From JAILLW01 sp045629045 (GTDB lineage: Bacteria > Bacillota > Clostridia > Lachnospirales > Lachnospiraceae): 64,000 nt of DNA. The notes under the pieces are model-generated. The model did not search any database, had not been told where the DNA came from, and saw only the letters and a program-made list of their open reading frames with translations. Position 1 is the stretch's first letter; the number at the start of each line of letters is the position of its first letter. The translations under genes and the position numbers were made by a program. The stretch lies in NCBI GenBank assembly GCA_045629045.1, contig JAZQQM010000027.1, positions 116,201-180,200 on the forward strand, given 5' to 3'. Positions 35,542 to 45,467 of the stretch are shown here, one piece after another.

Positions 35542-35584
35542 ATAATCACGCCTCCTTAATAAGTGTGTTATTGAATAAATATAT

Positions 35585-35636
35585 CACAATATCAACATAT
35601 TGTGGTAAAATATTTGGTGTATGTGCGCATACCAAA
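35585..35636. promoter_or_regulatory. two inverted repeats before the GH13 gene
   Basis: CACAATAT-CAAC-ATATTGTG (35585-35604) is a perfect 8-bp repeat. TTTGG-(TG)-TATG-TGCG-CATA-CCAAA (35613-35636) follows with a two-base bulge. A -10-like TAAAAT (35606-35611) lies between them. This arrangement suggests operators flanking a promoter. Confidence 0.4.
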
Positions 35637-35661
35637 ATTAAATGTTAAATAACGAGTAAAT

Positions 35662-37602
35662 ATGACAGATAATATTAAAATTACCTATTTTAAACCATAT
35701 AAAGCCGGCGTATATAAAATGGGGGAAAACGGTTCACCTTCAGGAAGCGGTATGTCTTTTTCCTTTGATTTGGGAAATGCTTTCGGTTACGCCAGAAATT
35801 TCGGCCTTATTCTTTATGATAAGGACAGCAAAGAGAAACGTTTTGCCTTTTCTTCATCCGTAAGAACAGGTTCATTATACGGTATTTGTGTGGAAGGAAT
35901 TGATTTTGAAGAAGTTACATACAATTATTATGTTGATGACAAAATAATTTATGATAAATATGCGATTTCTTTTAAGGGAAATAAAAACTTCGGAACTTCC
36001 GGCAATAATTTAATAAGTGCCAATATTAATAAAGGGGATTTTGATTTTTCAGATGATATCACCCTTAATATACCCTATGAAAATCTATTAATGTACGGAA
36101 TTAACGTCCGTTCCTTTACTATGCATCCATCTTCAAAATGCAAATACAAAGGCACCTATGAGGGTGTTATCGAGAAATTACCTTACATTAAAAAACTTGG
36201 ATTTAACTGCATTGTTTTAATGCCTTCATATGAATTTGACGAGTGCCTTAGCATTAAAGAAGCTAAAAATCCCGCCAATATGACAGAAGCAGCCAAGAAT
36301 TCAACAGTCAATATTTCAAAGAACGAAATCTGCAATGTGAATTGTTGGGGATTCCAGGATGCTTATTATTTTGCTCCCAAGAATTCTTATGCTTATAACG
36401 AAGATCCAACCGTATCAATGAAGTCATTGGTACTTGCGGCACATAAATCAGGCGTTGAAGTTATGATGCAGTTTTATTTTTCGCCCAATTATTCATCAGA
36501 TGTCATACTCGATGCACTAAAGTTCTGGGTTTGTGAATATCATATTGACGGATTTAGAATTAACGGATTTAACATTCCCTACAGAAGCATTTTGATGGAC
36601 AGTGTTCTTAGAAGTTCCAAAATATGGTTTGAATATATTCCATACGAATATGAGTACCTTTTAAATAAACCCTCTATTATGAAAACCGTTGCTTTGGATA
36701 ACGGTAATTTTAAGAATGATATTCGCAGATTTAATAAAGGCGACGAAGGATTATTAAACAATTTTATTATCTATTCGAAGAGTAACCCGAAAACAAATGC
36801 GGTTATTAACTATGTTTGCGATTATGATGGTTTTTCATTAAAAGATTTATATTCATACGACCGTAAGCATAATGAAGAAAACGGTGAAAACAATGCCGAC
36901 GGAAATGATGCAAATTACAGCTGGAACTGTGGCATTGAAGGAGAGACTAAGAAAAAAGCAATTAACGAAGACCGCCTGCGTCAAATTAAGAATGCACTTA
37001 CTTATATCTTTTTAAGTGCAGGAACTCCCTATTTATTCGGCGGAGACGAATTCGGCAATTCAAGATACGGAAATAACAATGCATATTGTCTCGATAACGA
37101 AAAGGGATATGTTGAGTGGAAAGACAATTCATTCTCACGGCAGATTCTTAATTATGTTAAAGAACTGATTAATCTTAGAATGAATAATCCGTATCTTCAC
37201 CCCAAAAACGAACTCAAAAATATGGATATCTTATCAAGCGGATATCCGGATTTATCGTACCACGGTATCGACGCATGGCGTCCAGATTTAAGCTATAATT
37301 CAAGAATTTTGGGATTATTCTACTACGGACCGTGTTGCGGAATAAATGATGCCAAATCAATTTATATAGGCATTAACATGCATTGGGAAAATCACAGACT
37401 GGGAGTCCCCAAGCTTCCTAAAGGTTATACACTTCAAAAAATACTTTCCACTTCAGACTCCGAGGGGATTGCCAAGGAAAACGAAGTGCCCATACCTGCA
37501 AGAAGTATAGTAATTTTTGAAATGGTTAAGGTAAGTAAAATTGAAAATGAAACTGTTAAAACATCTAAAAACAATAAATCGTCATCGAAGACTGGTTCGT
37601 AA
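35662..37602 (+). CDS. GH13 isoamylase/debranching-like protein, nucleophile Asp replaced by Asn
   Basis: The 646-residue cytosolic protein aligns by motif with GlgX-type debranching enzymes: an N-terminal CBM48-like domain (about 1-130), then a GH13 barrel (GTYEGVIEKLPYIKKLGFNCIVLMP, NCWGFQDAYYFAPK, NYSWNCGIEG). In GH13 the nucleophile lies in GFRxD; here the segment is GFRINGF, with Asn301 at that place. Glu324 and Asp389 (the acid/base and third carboxylate) can be matched, but the usual HD before the latter is YD. The protein may therefore bind glucans without cutting them, or act differently. Confidence 0.8.
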   Translation: MTDNIKITYFKPYKAGVYKMGENGSPSGSGMSFSFDLGNAFGYARNFGLILYDKDSKEKRFAFSSSVRTGSLYGICVEGIDFEEVTYNYYVDDKIIYDKYAISFKGNKNFGTSGNNLISANINKGDFDFSDDITLNIPYENLLMYGINVRSFTMHPSSKCKYKGTYEGVIEKLPYIKKLGFNCIVLMPSYEFDECLSIKEAKNPANMTEAAKNSTVNISKNEICNVNCWGFQDAYYFAPKNSYAYNEDPTVSMKSLVLAAHKSGVEVMMQFYFSPNYSSDVILDALKFWVCEYHIDGFRINGFNIPYRSILMDSVLRSSKIWFEYIPYEYEYLLNKPSIMKTVALDNGNFKNDIRRFNKGDEGLLNNFIIYSKSNPKTNAVINYVCDYDGFSLKDLYSYDRKHNEENGENNADGNDANYSWNCGIEGETKKKAINEDRLRQIKNALTYIFLSAGTPYLFGGDEFGNSRYGNNNAYCLDNEKGYVEWKDNSFSRQILNYVKELINLRMNNPYLHPKNELKNMDILSSGYPDLSYHGIDAWRPDLSYNSRILGLFYYGPCCGINDAKSIYIGINMHWENHRLGVPKLPKGYTLQKILSTSDSEGIAKENEVPIPARSIVIFEMVKVSKIENETVKTSKNNKSSSKTGS

Positions 37603-38092
37603 GGGATGCTTCAAAATCGGACTGTATCGTCAGGGATTATTTCACGATTTATCAAAGTATTCACCTTCGGAATTCTGGGTTGGTGTTAAGTATTTTCAGG
37701 GAGACAGAAGCCCCAACAATGCCGAAAGAGAAGCTATGGGATATTCATCGGCATGGCTTCATCATAAAGGCAGAAATAAGCATCATTATGAATACTGGAT
37801 TGATTATTCTTTGGAAAATCCCGACGGTTCCGTTATTCCGGTACCAATGCCGCAAAAGTATGTAGCCGAAATGATGATGGACAGAATCGCTGCCGCAAAA
37901 GTGTATAAAGGTAAGAATTATGATGATACCTGCCCGTTGCAGTATTATCAGCTGGGCAAAGATAAGATACCGATACATCCGATTACAAAAGAGAAATTGG
38001 AATTATTGCTTAATATTCTTGCCGAACACGGCGAGGAATATTTATATAACTATATCAAAAAGGAATTTTTAAAAAATGAAAAGATTAATTGA
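37541..38092 (+). CDS. DUF5662 family protein
   Basis: The 183-residue protein is His-, Tyr- and Trp-rich (LFHDLSKYSPSEFWVGVKYFQG, WLHHKGRNKHHYEYWIDY). This matches DUF5662 proteins of Clostridia, which have no known activity; the HD/HH pattern suggests a metal-bound hydrolase, but that is inference. Its start, TTG 37541 (AAGG nine bases upstream) or ATG 37547, lies within the end of the GH13 gene in another frame. Confidence 0.8.
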   Translation: MKMKLLKHLKTINRHRRLVRKGCFKIGLYRQGLFHDLSKYSPSEFWVGVKYFQGDRSPNNAEREAMGYSSAWLHHKGRNKHHYEYWIDYSLENPDGSVIPVPMPQKYVAEMMMDRIAAAKVYKGKNYDDTCPLQYYQLGKDKIPIHPITKEKLELLLNILAEHGEEYLYNYIKKEFLKNEKIN

Positions 38093-38546
38093 ACAAATTT
38101 TAAAGTTTGGAATAGTTGGAGTAATTGCATTTTTTGTGGATTACGTAATCACAGCAATTCCGCCTGTATTACTTAAAAACAATGATTTAATCTATGTATT
38201 TAAGGTAATAGGTTTCGTCGTTTCATGCATAGTAAATTATTTGTTATCTGTTAAATATGTCTTTACAGACAAAAAAGAAATGGATAAAAAGAAAGAATTT
38301 ACTGTTTTTGTAATTCTTTCCGCAATCGGATTGGTTATTAATTATTTAATAATTTTTATTTGTTATTCAAAAATATACAAAAATTCCCCTGCCTTAAAAG
38401 AACTAATCCCCGAATCCTTGGTTACTACCATTACTACATTAATTGCAACGGCAGTGGTTATGGTATATAACTTCATTTCACGTAAGATTTTTTTGGAAGG
38501 CGGTTTTAAAAACAATCAAAACAATAAAGAAATTGAGGAACAATAA
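38076..38546 (+). CDS. GtrA-like membrane protein
   Basis: The 156-residue protein has four TM helices with the GtrA opening (LKFGIVGVIAFFVDYVIT). GtrA-type proteins are thought to move lipid-linked sugars across the membrane. AAGGA lies 11 bases upstream, inside the preceding gene, which it overlaps by 17 bases. The C-terminus is short and hydrophilic. Confidence 0.88.
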   Translation: MKRLIEQILKFGIVGVIAFFVDYVITAIPPVLLKNNDLIYVFKVIGFVVSCIVNYLLSVKYVFTDKKEMDKKKEFTVFVILSAIGLVINYLIIFICYSKIYKNSPALKELIPESLVTTITTLIATAVVMVYNFISRKIFLEGGFKNNQNNKEIEEQ

Positions 38547-38549
38547 ATT

Positions 38550-39953
38550 TTGAATACTGAAGAAAAATTGCAAAGAGAATATATAGATAAAGCCAAGGCT
38601 TATGTTAAAGAGTATTCCAAGCTCATAGGACATGAGCCTTATGCTTGTGTAAGCACATTCGGTTGTCAGATGAATGCCAGGGATTCCGAAAAGCTTTGCG
38701 GAATATTAAAAGAAACGGGATTTTTACTAACCGAAGGTGAAAATGCCGATTTTGTTATATATAACACCTGCACCGTAAGGGATAATGCCAATCAGAAGGT
38801 TTACGGAAGATTGGGATTTTTGCATTCAATGAAAAAGAAAAATCCCAACAAGAAGATAGCCTTGTGCGGATGTATGATGCAGGAAAATACTGTAATCGAA
38901 AAAATCAAAAAATCATATAATTTCGTGGATTTAATCTTCGGAACACATAATATTTTTAAATTTCCGGAGCTTATATGCGCTATGTTCGAACGTGACGACA
39001 TGGTAATCGATATATGGGAAGATACTACTCAAATAGTTGAAGATTTACCGATTGAACGTAAATTTTCGTTTAAATCAGGTATTAATATTATGTTCGGCTG
39101 CAATAATTTTTGCAGTTACTGCATCGTTCCTTATGTAAGAGGACGGGAACGTTCACGTAAGAGCGAAGAAATAATCAATGAGATTAAGTCGCTTGTCAAA
39201 GACGGCGTAAAGGAAGTAATGCTCCTTGGTCAAAACGTTAATTCCTACGGCAAAAATATCGAAGAAGATATAACCTTTGCCCAATTATTATTAAAAATAG
39301 AACAAATTGAAGGTCTTGAAAGAATCAGATTTATGACTTCTCATCCAAAGGATTTATCCGATGAACTTATTGAAGTTATGAAAAATTCCACAAAGATATG
39401 TCGTCATCTTCATTTACCCCTGCAATCCGGTTCAACCAGGATTCTTAAAGAAATGAACAGACGGTATACCAAAGAACAATATCTTGATCTTGCATTAAAA
39501 ATAAGACGGGAAATCCCTGATATTGCCATAACAACTGACATAATTGTCGGTTTCCCGGGAGAAACAAGAGAAGACGTTGATGAAACAATTGATGTTGTCA
39601 AAAAAGTAGCCTTTGATAACGCATTTACTTTTATATATTCAAAAAGAACCGGAACCCCGGCAGCTTCAATGCCCAATCAGGTTAGTGAAGAAGAGGTGAA
39701 ATATAATTTTGACAGACTTCTTAAAGTCGTACAGGATACCGCAAAAGAGGCAGTTTCCAAATATGAAGGTATGATTATGGAGGCTCTTGTTGAAGGCATA
39801 AACGAGCATGATGATTCTTTGCTTACGGGAAGATTATCAAATAATACCATTGTTCATTTTGCAGGGGATAAGGAGTTAATCGGACAAATTGTTCCCGTTA
39901 AACTGTCAGAATGTCACGGGTTCTATTTTATGGGTGAATTATGGAACAATTAG
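38550..39953 (+). CDS. miaB: tRNA-2-methylthio-N6-dimethylallyladenosine synthase MiaB
   Basis: MiaB adds a methylthio group to i6A37 in tRNA, using two iron-sulfur clusters. The 467-residue protein has the N-terminal cluster region (STFGCQMNARDSEKL, NTCTVRDNANQK, ALCGCMMQ), the radical SAM motif GCNNFCSYCIVPYVRG and a C-terminal TRAM domain. It starts at TTG 38550 with GAGG about 11 bases upstream. The partner miaA lies at the end of the same cluster. Confidence 0.97.
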   Translation: MNTEEKLQREYIDKAKAYVKEYSKLIGHEPYACVSTFGCQMNARDSEKLCGILKETGFLLTEGENADFVIYNTCTVRDNANQKVYGRLGFLHSMKKKNPNKKIALCGCMMQENTVIEKIKKSYNFVDLIFGTHNIFKFPELICAMFERDDMVIDIWEDTTQIVEDLPIERKFSFKSGINIMFGCNNFCSYCIVPYVRGRERSRKSEEIINEIKSLVKDGVKEVMLLGQNVNSYGKNIEEDITFAQLLLKIEQIEGLERIRFMTSHPKDLSDELIEVMKNSTKICRHLHLPLQSGSTRILKEMNRRYTKEQYLDLALKIRREIPDIAITTDIIVGFPGETREDVDETIDVVKKVAFDNAFTFIYSKRTGTPAASMPNQVSEEEVKYNFDRLLKVVQDTAKEAVSKYEGMIMEALVEGINEHDDSLLTGRLSNNTIVHFAGDKELIGQIVPVKLSECHGFYFMGELWNN

Positions 39954-42607
39954 ACGGAAAAATAACGCCGATGATGGCTAAATATTTAGAGACAAAAGAA
40001 GAATACAAGGATTGTATTCTCTTTTATCGACTCGGTGATTTTTACGAAATGTTCTTTGACGATGCAATTACCGCATCAAAAGAACTGGAACTTACTTTAA
40101 CGGGTAAAAGTTGCGGTTTGAAGGAAAGAGCTCCTATGTGCGGCGTTCCTTTTCATGCGGTTGATACATATTTACCCCGCCTCGTAGCAAAAGGATATAA
40201 GGTAGCTATCTGTGAACAGGTAGAAGACCCAAAACTTGCCAAAGGTCTCGTTAAAAGAGAAGTTGTAAGGATAGTAACTCCGGGTACGAATATTACCCCC
40301 GGTGCGATTGAAGAAACCAAAAATAATTATTTAATGAGCATTGTGTGCTTTGAAAATAATACAGGTATTTCAATTTGTGACGTAACCACAGGCGACTATT
40401 TTTTGACAGAAGTGTCAGATTCTCATCAAATTCTTGATGAAATAATGAAATACAATCCAATTGAAATTGTATGCAATGACGCCTTTTTATTATGTGATCT
40501 TAATCTCGAAGATTTACGGGGTAGATACGGTATATCCATATCTTCATTAGAACCGCATTATTTTGATGACGACAGATGTAAGCGAATTCTTCTTAAACAT
40601 TTTAAAGTAAACACTTTGGAAGGTATGGGAATAACCGATTTCCCTTCAGGCATTATAGCTTCAGGCGCATTATTGCAGTATTTATATGAAACGCAGAAGA
40701 CATCTTTGGAACATATATTCCATTTGTATCCGTATCTTACTTCGAAATATATGTTACTTGATTCTTCAACGAGACGTAATCTTGAATTGACAGAAACCTT
40801 AAGAGATAAGTCAAAACGAGGCTCCTTATTATGGGTTTTGGACAAAACAAAAACCGCAATGGGTGCCAGAACCTTAAGAAGCTATATCGAGCAGCCTTTA
40901 ATCGATAAAGAACAAATAGAGAATCGTCTTAACAGTATTGAAGATTTAAATATTAATTCGGTTTTACGTGATGAATTACGTGAGTATTTAAATCCTATAT
41001 ACGACATGGAAAGACTTCTCGGAAGAGTTTCTTATAAAACAGCAAACCCGCGTGATTTGATTGCTTTTAAATCATCTTTGGCAATGCTGCCACATATTAA
41101 GACTCTGTTATCCGATTTGAATGCAACCGAATTAAAATCACTTAATACGGATATAGATGATTTAACCGATATCTATGGACTTATAGACAGCGCCATTCTT
41201 GAAGAACCGGCTCTTACTCTAAAAGAAGGCGGGATAATAAAAGACGGATTTTCAGACGAAATAGACCATCTGAAAAAAGCCAAAACAGAAGGCAGAAGCT
41301 GGCTTGCCAAATTAGAGAAAGAAGACAGAGAAAGAACGGGAATTAAGAATCTAAAGATTAAATACAATAAGGTTTTCGGTTATTATTTTGAGGTTACAAA
41401 TTCATACCAGAATCTTGTCCCGGAAGACTATATACGAAAGCAGACCCTTGCAGGCGCCGAAAGATATACGAATCCCAGACTGAAAGAGCTCGAAGATACA
41501 ATTCTTAATGCAGAAGATAAGCTTTATGCCCTGGAGTACGAAACATTCATAGCCATAAGGGATGCAATAGCAGGTGAAATCGAAAGGATTCAAAAAACCG
41601 CAAAAGCAATTGCCAAGCTTGATGTATATTGCTCACTTTCGGTTGTAGCCGAAAGAAACAAGTATGTAAGACCGTCTTTAAACGAAAAGGGAATTATTGA
41701 TATTAAAGAAGGTCGACATCCGGTAGTGGAACAGATGATTATTAATGATATGTTTATCTCAAACGATACATATCTTGATAATCAAAAGAACTGTATCAGC
41801 ATTATTACAGGCCCCAATATGGCAGGAAAATCAACATATATGCGCCAGGTTGCTTTAATAGTTCTAATGGCACAGATAGGTTCTTTCGTACCTGCAAAGA
41901 AAGCAAATATATCTTTGGTAGACAGGATTTTCACAAGAGTGGGCGCTTCGGATGACCTTGCATCCGGACAGTCTACCTTTATGGTGGAAATGAATGAGGT
42001 GGCAAATATTTTACGAAACGCTACATCAAATTCACTGTTAATATTGGATGAAATAGGAAGAGGAACATCAACCTTTGACGGTTTATCAATTGCCTGGGCG
42101 GTAATTGAACATATTGCAAACAAAAGACTGCTCGGTGCCAAAACATTATTCGCAACCCATTATCACGAACTTACAGAACTCGAAGGTAAGATGAATAATG
42201 TTAATAACTATTGCATAGCAGTAAAAGAGCAGGGCGATGATATTGTATTTTTGCGTAAGATAATAAAAGGCGGTGCAGATAAATCATACGGAATACAGGT
42301 TGCCAAATTGGCAGGCGTTCCCGATATGGTTATAGACCGCGCAAAGGAAATAGTATCAGAGCTTATTGATAATGATATATCCGAAAAAATACAATCAATC
42401 GCCATCGATACAAAAGATGCAAAGGTTTCAAAAGCAAAACCGGAGCACTATGATGATGTTGATTTAGGCCAGATATCTTTATTTGATACGTCCACGGATG
42501 AAGATGTATTAAACGAACTTAAACAAATGGACCTTGAATCATTACGTCCGATTGATGCGTTAAACAGATTATATAAGCTTCAAAATATGCTTAAAAACAG
42601 ATGGTAA
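39941..42607 (+). CDS. mutS: DNA mismatch repair ATPase MutS
   Basis: MutS recognises base mismatches and starts repair. The 888-residue protein carries the mismatch-wedge Phe in LGDFYEMFFDDA (F-x-E). It has the core and clamp domains, Walker A GPNMAGKST, and LDEIGRGTSTFDGLSIAWA with Walker B. It overlaps miaB by 13 bases and is followed by mutL after three bases. Confidence 0.98.
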   Translation: MEQLDGKITPMMAKYLETKEEYKDCILFYRLGDFYEMFFDDAITASKELELTLTGKSCGLKERAPMCGVPFHAVDTYLPRLVAKGYKVAICEQVEDPKLAKGLVKREVVRIVTPGTNITPGAIEETKNNYLMSIVCFENNTGISICDVTTGDYFLTEVSDSHQILDEIMKYNPIEIVCNDAFLLCDLNLEDLRGRYGISISSLEPHYFDDDRCKRILLKHFKVNTLEGMGITDFPSGIIASGALLQYLYETQKTSLEHIFHLYPYLTSKYMLLDSSTRRNLELTETLRDKSKRGSLLWVLDKTKTAMGARTLRSYIEQPLIDKEQIENRLNSIEDLNINSVLRDELREYLNPIYDMERLLGRVSYKTANPRDLIAFKSSLAMLPHIKTLLSDLNATELKSLNTDIDDLTDIYGLIDSAILEEPALTLKEGGIIKDGFSDEIDHLKKAKTEGRSWLAKLEKEDRERTGIKNLKIKYNKVFGYYFEVTNSYQNLVPEDYIRKQTLAGAERYTNPRLKELEDTILNAEDKLYALEYETFIAIRDAIAGEIERIQKTAKAIAKLDVYCSLSVVAERNKYVRPSLNEKGIIDIKEGRHPVVEQMIINDMFISNDTYLDNQKNCISIITGPNMAGKSTYMRQVALIVLMAQIGSFVPAKKANISLVDRIFTRVGASDDLASGQSTFMVEMNEVANILRNATSNSLLILDEIGRGTSTFDGLSIAWAVIEHIANKRLLGAKTLFATHYHELTELEGKMNNVNNYCIAVKEQGDDIVFLRKIIKGGADKSYGIQVAKLAGVPDMVIDRAKEIVSELIDNDISEKIQSIAIDTKDAKVSKAKPEHYDDVDLGQISLFDTSTDEDVLNELKQMDLESLRPIDALNRLYKLQNMLKNRW

Positions 42608-42610
42608 ATT

Positions 42611-44446
42611 ATGGCTACTATTAATATTCTGGACAAAACAACTATTGACCAAATTGCAGCAGGTGAAGTTATCGAAAGACCTTTAAATGTTGTAAAGGAA
42701 TTGGTTGAAAACTCAATAGATGCAAAGGCATCCAATATAACTGTCGAAGTCAAAGACGGCGGAACGACTTTCATCAGAGTAACCGATGATGGTGAGGGTA
42801 TAGATAAAACACAGGTCAAAAAAGCCTTTTATTCTCATGCCACAAGCAAGATTTCAGAAGCAAAAGATTTACTTTCCATAAGTTTTCTTGGCTTTAGAGG
42901 CGAAGCCTTGGCAACAATTTGTGCCGTTTCTCAAATCGAATTAATTACAAAAACCAAAAACGATCTTTTAGGAATAAGGTATATAATAGAGGGCTCGGAA
43001 GAGATTTCTTACGAAGAAATAGGAGCTCCTAACGGAACTACTTTTATTGTTAAAAATATATTCTATAATGTACCGGCACGCAAAAAATTCTTGAAATCCA
43101 ACCAGACAGAGAATTCGTATATAAGTGACTTAATGGAGCATATTGCGCTGTCACATCCGGAAATTTCTTTCAAATTTATTTCAAACGGTAAAATTGTTTT
43201 TACCACTTCCGGAAATAAAGATTTAAAAGAAGTTATATATCGAATTTACGGCAAAGATACTTCTTCACGCCTAATACCCGTAAACATAGACGAAGCCGGT
43301 CTTTCCGTTTACGGATATATCGGCAAGCCCGAAATTACAAGAGCAAACAGAAACTTTGAATCCTTTTTTATGAACGGAAGATATGTTCAGTGTCCAGCAA
43401 TTTCAAAGGCCGTGGAAGAGGGCTACAAGAATTATCTTATGCAGCATAAGTTTCCGTTTTGTATTCTTCATTTCACGGTTAATCCGTCTGAAATTGATGT
43501 TAATGTCCATCCTTCAAAAATGGAAATACGTCTTCATAACCAGGAAGAAATTTGCAACACTATAATTCAAAGTGTATACGACTGTGTCAGTGCGAACGAT
43601 TTGATTCCCGAAGTAACTTTTGAGAATCTTAAACTTAAAGATGTTCCCAAAGCCGTTCTAAGACCTGAACCCTTCGAAAAAGAGAGAATTAAAAAAGATC
43701 CTCTTATTGTTCCTGTTGTGGACAAAACCGGGGTCGAGCTTGCAAAAGTAAATATTAATAACAAAGTATTTGAAACAATCGAAAAAATTGATGTTGATAT
43801 TCCGGTAACTGCCGACGAAAAGCAGATTGATTTATTTGAAGATAAGTTTTTAACCAAAGAATCAAAAAACAATTATCATGTGCTCGGTCAGTTATTCAAA
43901 ACATATTGGCTTATTGAATTTGAAGATAAATTATTTATTTTGGACCAGCACGCCTCACATGAAAAAATCAAATACGAACGATTACTGAAGAATTTCAGAG
44001 AAAAATCAATTTTCACACAGGCAATTGTACCTCCCGCCATAGTTGAATTAAGTTCAAAGGAGATTTCTTTATTTAACGAATATGAAAATGTATTTAAGCA
44101 ATTAGGCTTTGAAATAGAAGATTTCGGACTCGGTGCAATAGCTATAAGAGGTGTTCCTACCGATTTATACGGTACGGATGCCGTAAGTTTATTCAGACAG
44201 ATTATTGATGAACTTATTGAAAATCCTTTAAAGGGTGATTTTGAAATAATTCTTAACAAACTGGCTTCTATGGCATGTAAAAGTGCCGTAAAAGGAAATA
44301 ACGAGCTTTCCTTTGAAGAGGTAAGCACATTACTTGACGAATTACTCTTACTTGACAATCCATACAATTGTCCTCACGGACGTCCGACCATTGTATCCAT
44401 GTCAAAGTACGAAATAGAAAAGAAATTTAAACGAATTGTAGATTAA
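42611..44446 (+). CDS. mutL: DNA mismatch repair protein MutL
   Basis: MutL links MutS to downstream repair steps. The 611-residue protein has the GHKL ATPase (IAAGEVIERPLNVVKELVENSIDA, DDGEGI, GFRGEAL) and a C-terminal endonuclease domain. DQHASHEKIKYE (the D-Q-H-A-x2-E-x4-E site, with Ser in it), SMACKSAVKGN and CPHGRP form the metal site. MutL should therefore nick DNA itself, as in organisms without MutH. Confidence 0.97.
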   Translation: MATINILDKTTIDQIAAGEVIERPLNVVKELVENSIDAKASNITVEVKDGGTTFIRVTDDGEGIDKTQVKKAFYSHATSKISEAKDLLSISFLGFRGEALATICAVSQIELITKTKNDLLGIRYIIEGSEEISYEEIGAPNGTTFIVKNIFYNVPARKKFLKSNQTENSYISDLMEHIALSHPEISFKFISNGKIVFTTSGNKDLKEVIYRIYGKDTSSRLIPVNIDEAGLSVYGYIGKPEITRANRNFESFFMNGRYVQCPAISKAVEEGYKNYLMQHKFPFCILHFTVNPSEIDVNVHPSKMEIRLHNQEEICNTIIQSVYDCVSANDLIPEVTFENLKLKDVPKAVLRPEPFEKERIKKDPLIVPVVDKTGVELAKVNINNKVFETIEKIDVDIPVTADEKQIDLFEDKFLTKESKNNYHVLGQLFKTYWLIEFEDKLFILDQHASHEKIKYERLLKNFREKSIFTQAIVPPAIVELSSKEISLFNEYENVFKQLGFEIEDFGLGAIAIRGVPTDLYGTDAVSLFRQIIDELIENPLKGDFEIILNKLASMACKSAVKGNNELSFEEVSTLLDELLLLDNPYNCPHGRPTIVSMSKYEIEKKFKRIVD

Positions 44447-45375
44447 TGAATAACAAACTTGTCATTATTACCGGCCCTACCGCGGTGGGCAAAACCTCAA
44501 TTTCAATTAAACTTGCCAAAGCAATTAACGGTGAAATAATAAGCGCCGATTCCATGCAAATATATAAGTATATGGATATCGGTTCTGCAAAAATAAAACC
44601 CGAAGAAATGTGCGGGATTAAACACTATTTAATCGACGAATTGGAGCCTTCCGAAGACTTTAACGTATATCTTTTTAAGGAAATGGCCCTTGATGCATTA
44701 AAAAAAATATATGCTAACGGTCACATTCCTATAGTTGTAGGCGGAACAGGATTCTATATTCAGGCATTGCTTTACGATATCGATTTTACAAAAGAAGACA
44801 ATTCCGAAGTCCGTGCCAAATATGAAGAACTTGCCCGTCAAATCGGCCCTGTGGCCCTTCATAAAATGCTTGAAGATAAAGACCCCGAATACGCCAAGAC
44901 CGTACATTACAATAATGTCAAAAAGGTTATAAGAGCCCTTGAATTTATTGAGCTTAATAACACAAAGTTCTCTGACTTTAATAACGAGCAACGTAATAAC
45001 AGTTCGCCCTATGATTTTAACTATTTTGTTCTTACCGACGAAAGAGAAAACATTTATTCAAATATCGAAAAACGAGTTGATATTATGGTAAATGAAGGGT
45101 TGTTGGAAGAAGTCAAAGGATTAAAAACTATGGGGCTTACCAAAGACCAAAACTCAATGCAGGGGCTGGGATATAAAGAAATATTGGATTATCTGGACGG
45201 AATTTGTTCCTTTGAAGAAGCTGTAGCCAAAATCAAACTGGAAACAAGACACTTTGCCAAAAGACAGCTTACCTGGTTCAGAAGAGAAAAGACAGTTGAT
45301 TTTATTAATAAAACAGATTTTGGTCATAATGAAGATAAAATACTCGAATATATGATAAATGCTATCAATAAATAG
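44446..45375 (+). CDS. miaA: tRNA dimethylallyltransferase MiaA
   Basis: MiaA transfers dimethylallyl to A37 of tRNAs, giving the substrate of MiaB. The 309-residue protein has P-loop GPTAVGKTS, the target-binding SADSMQIYKYMDIGSAK, VGGTGFYIQAL, and the C-terminal RQLTWFRRE. It shares one base with the mutL stop (TAATG). The miaB-mutS-mutL-miaA order is common in Clostridia. Confidence 0.98.
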   Translation: MNNKLVIITGPTAVGKTSISIKLAKAINGEIISADSMQIYKYMDIGSAKIKPEEMCGIKHYLIDELEPSEDFNVYLFKEMALDALKKIYANGHIPIVVGGTGFYIQALLYDIDFTKEDNSEVRAKYEELARQIGPVALHKMLEDKDPEYAKTVHYNNVKKVIRALEFIELNNTKFSDFNNEQRNNSSPYDFNYFVLTDERENIYSNIEKRVDIMVNEGLLEEVKGLKTMGLTKDQNSMQGLGYKEILDYLDGICSFEEAVAKIKLETRHFAKRQLTWFRREKTVDFINKTDFGHNEDKILEYMINAINK

Positions 45376-45467
45376 CTATTCACGTTTTCTTGGGTATTTA
45401 TGTTTATATCAAAATATGTTAAAATATATTGCATTTATGAGTAAAAGTTTGTTTGAAAGGTATTAAG

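Noticed and set aside
43888..44367. Open frame of 159 codons on the minus strand opposite mutL
   Set aside because: It is Ser-rich shadow coding without a start site or family resemblance; mutL is clear on the other strand.
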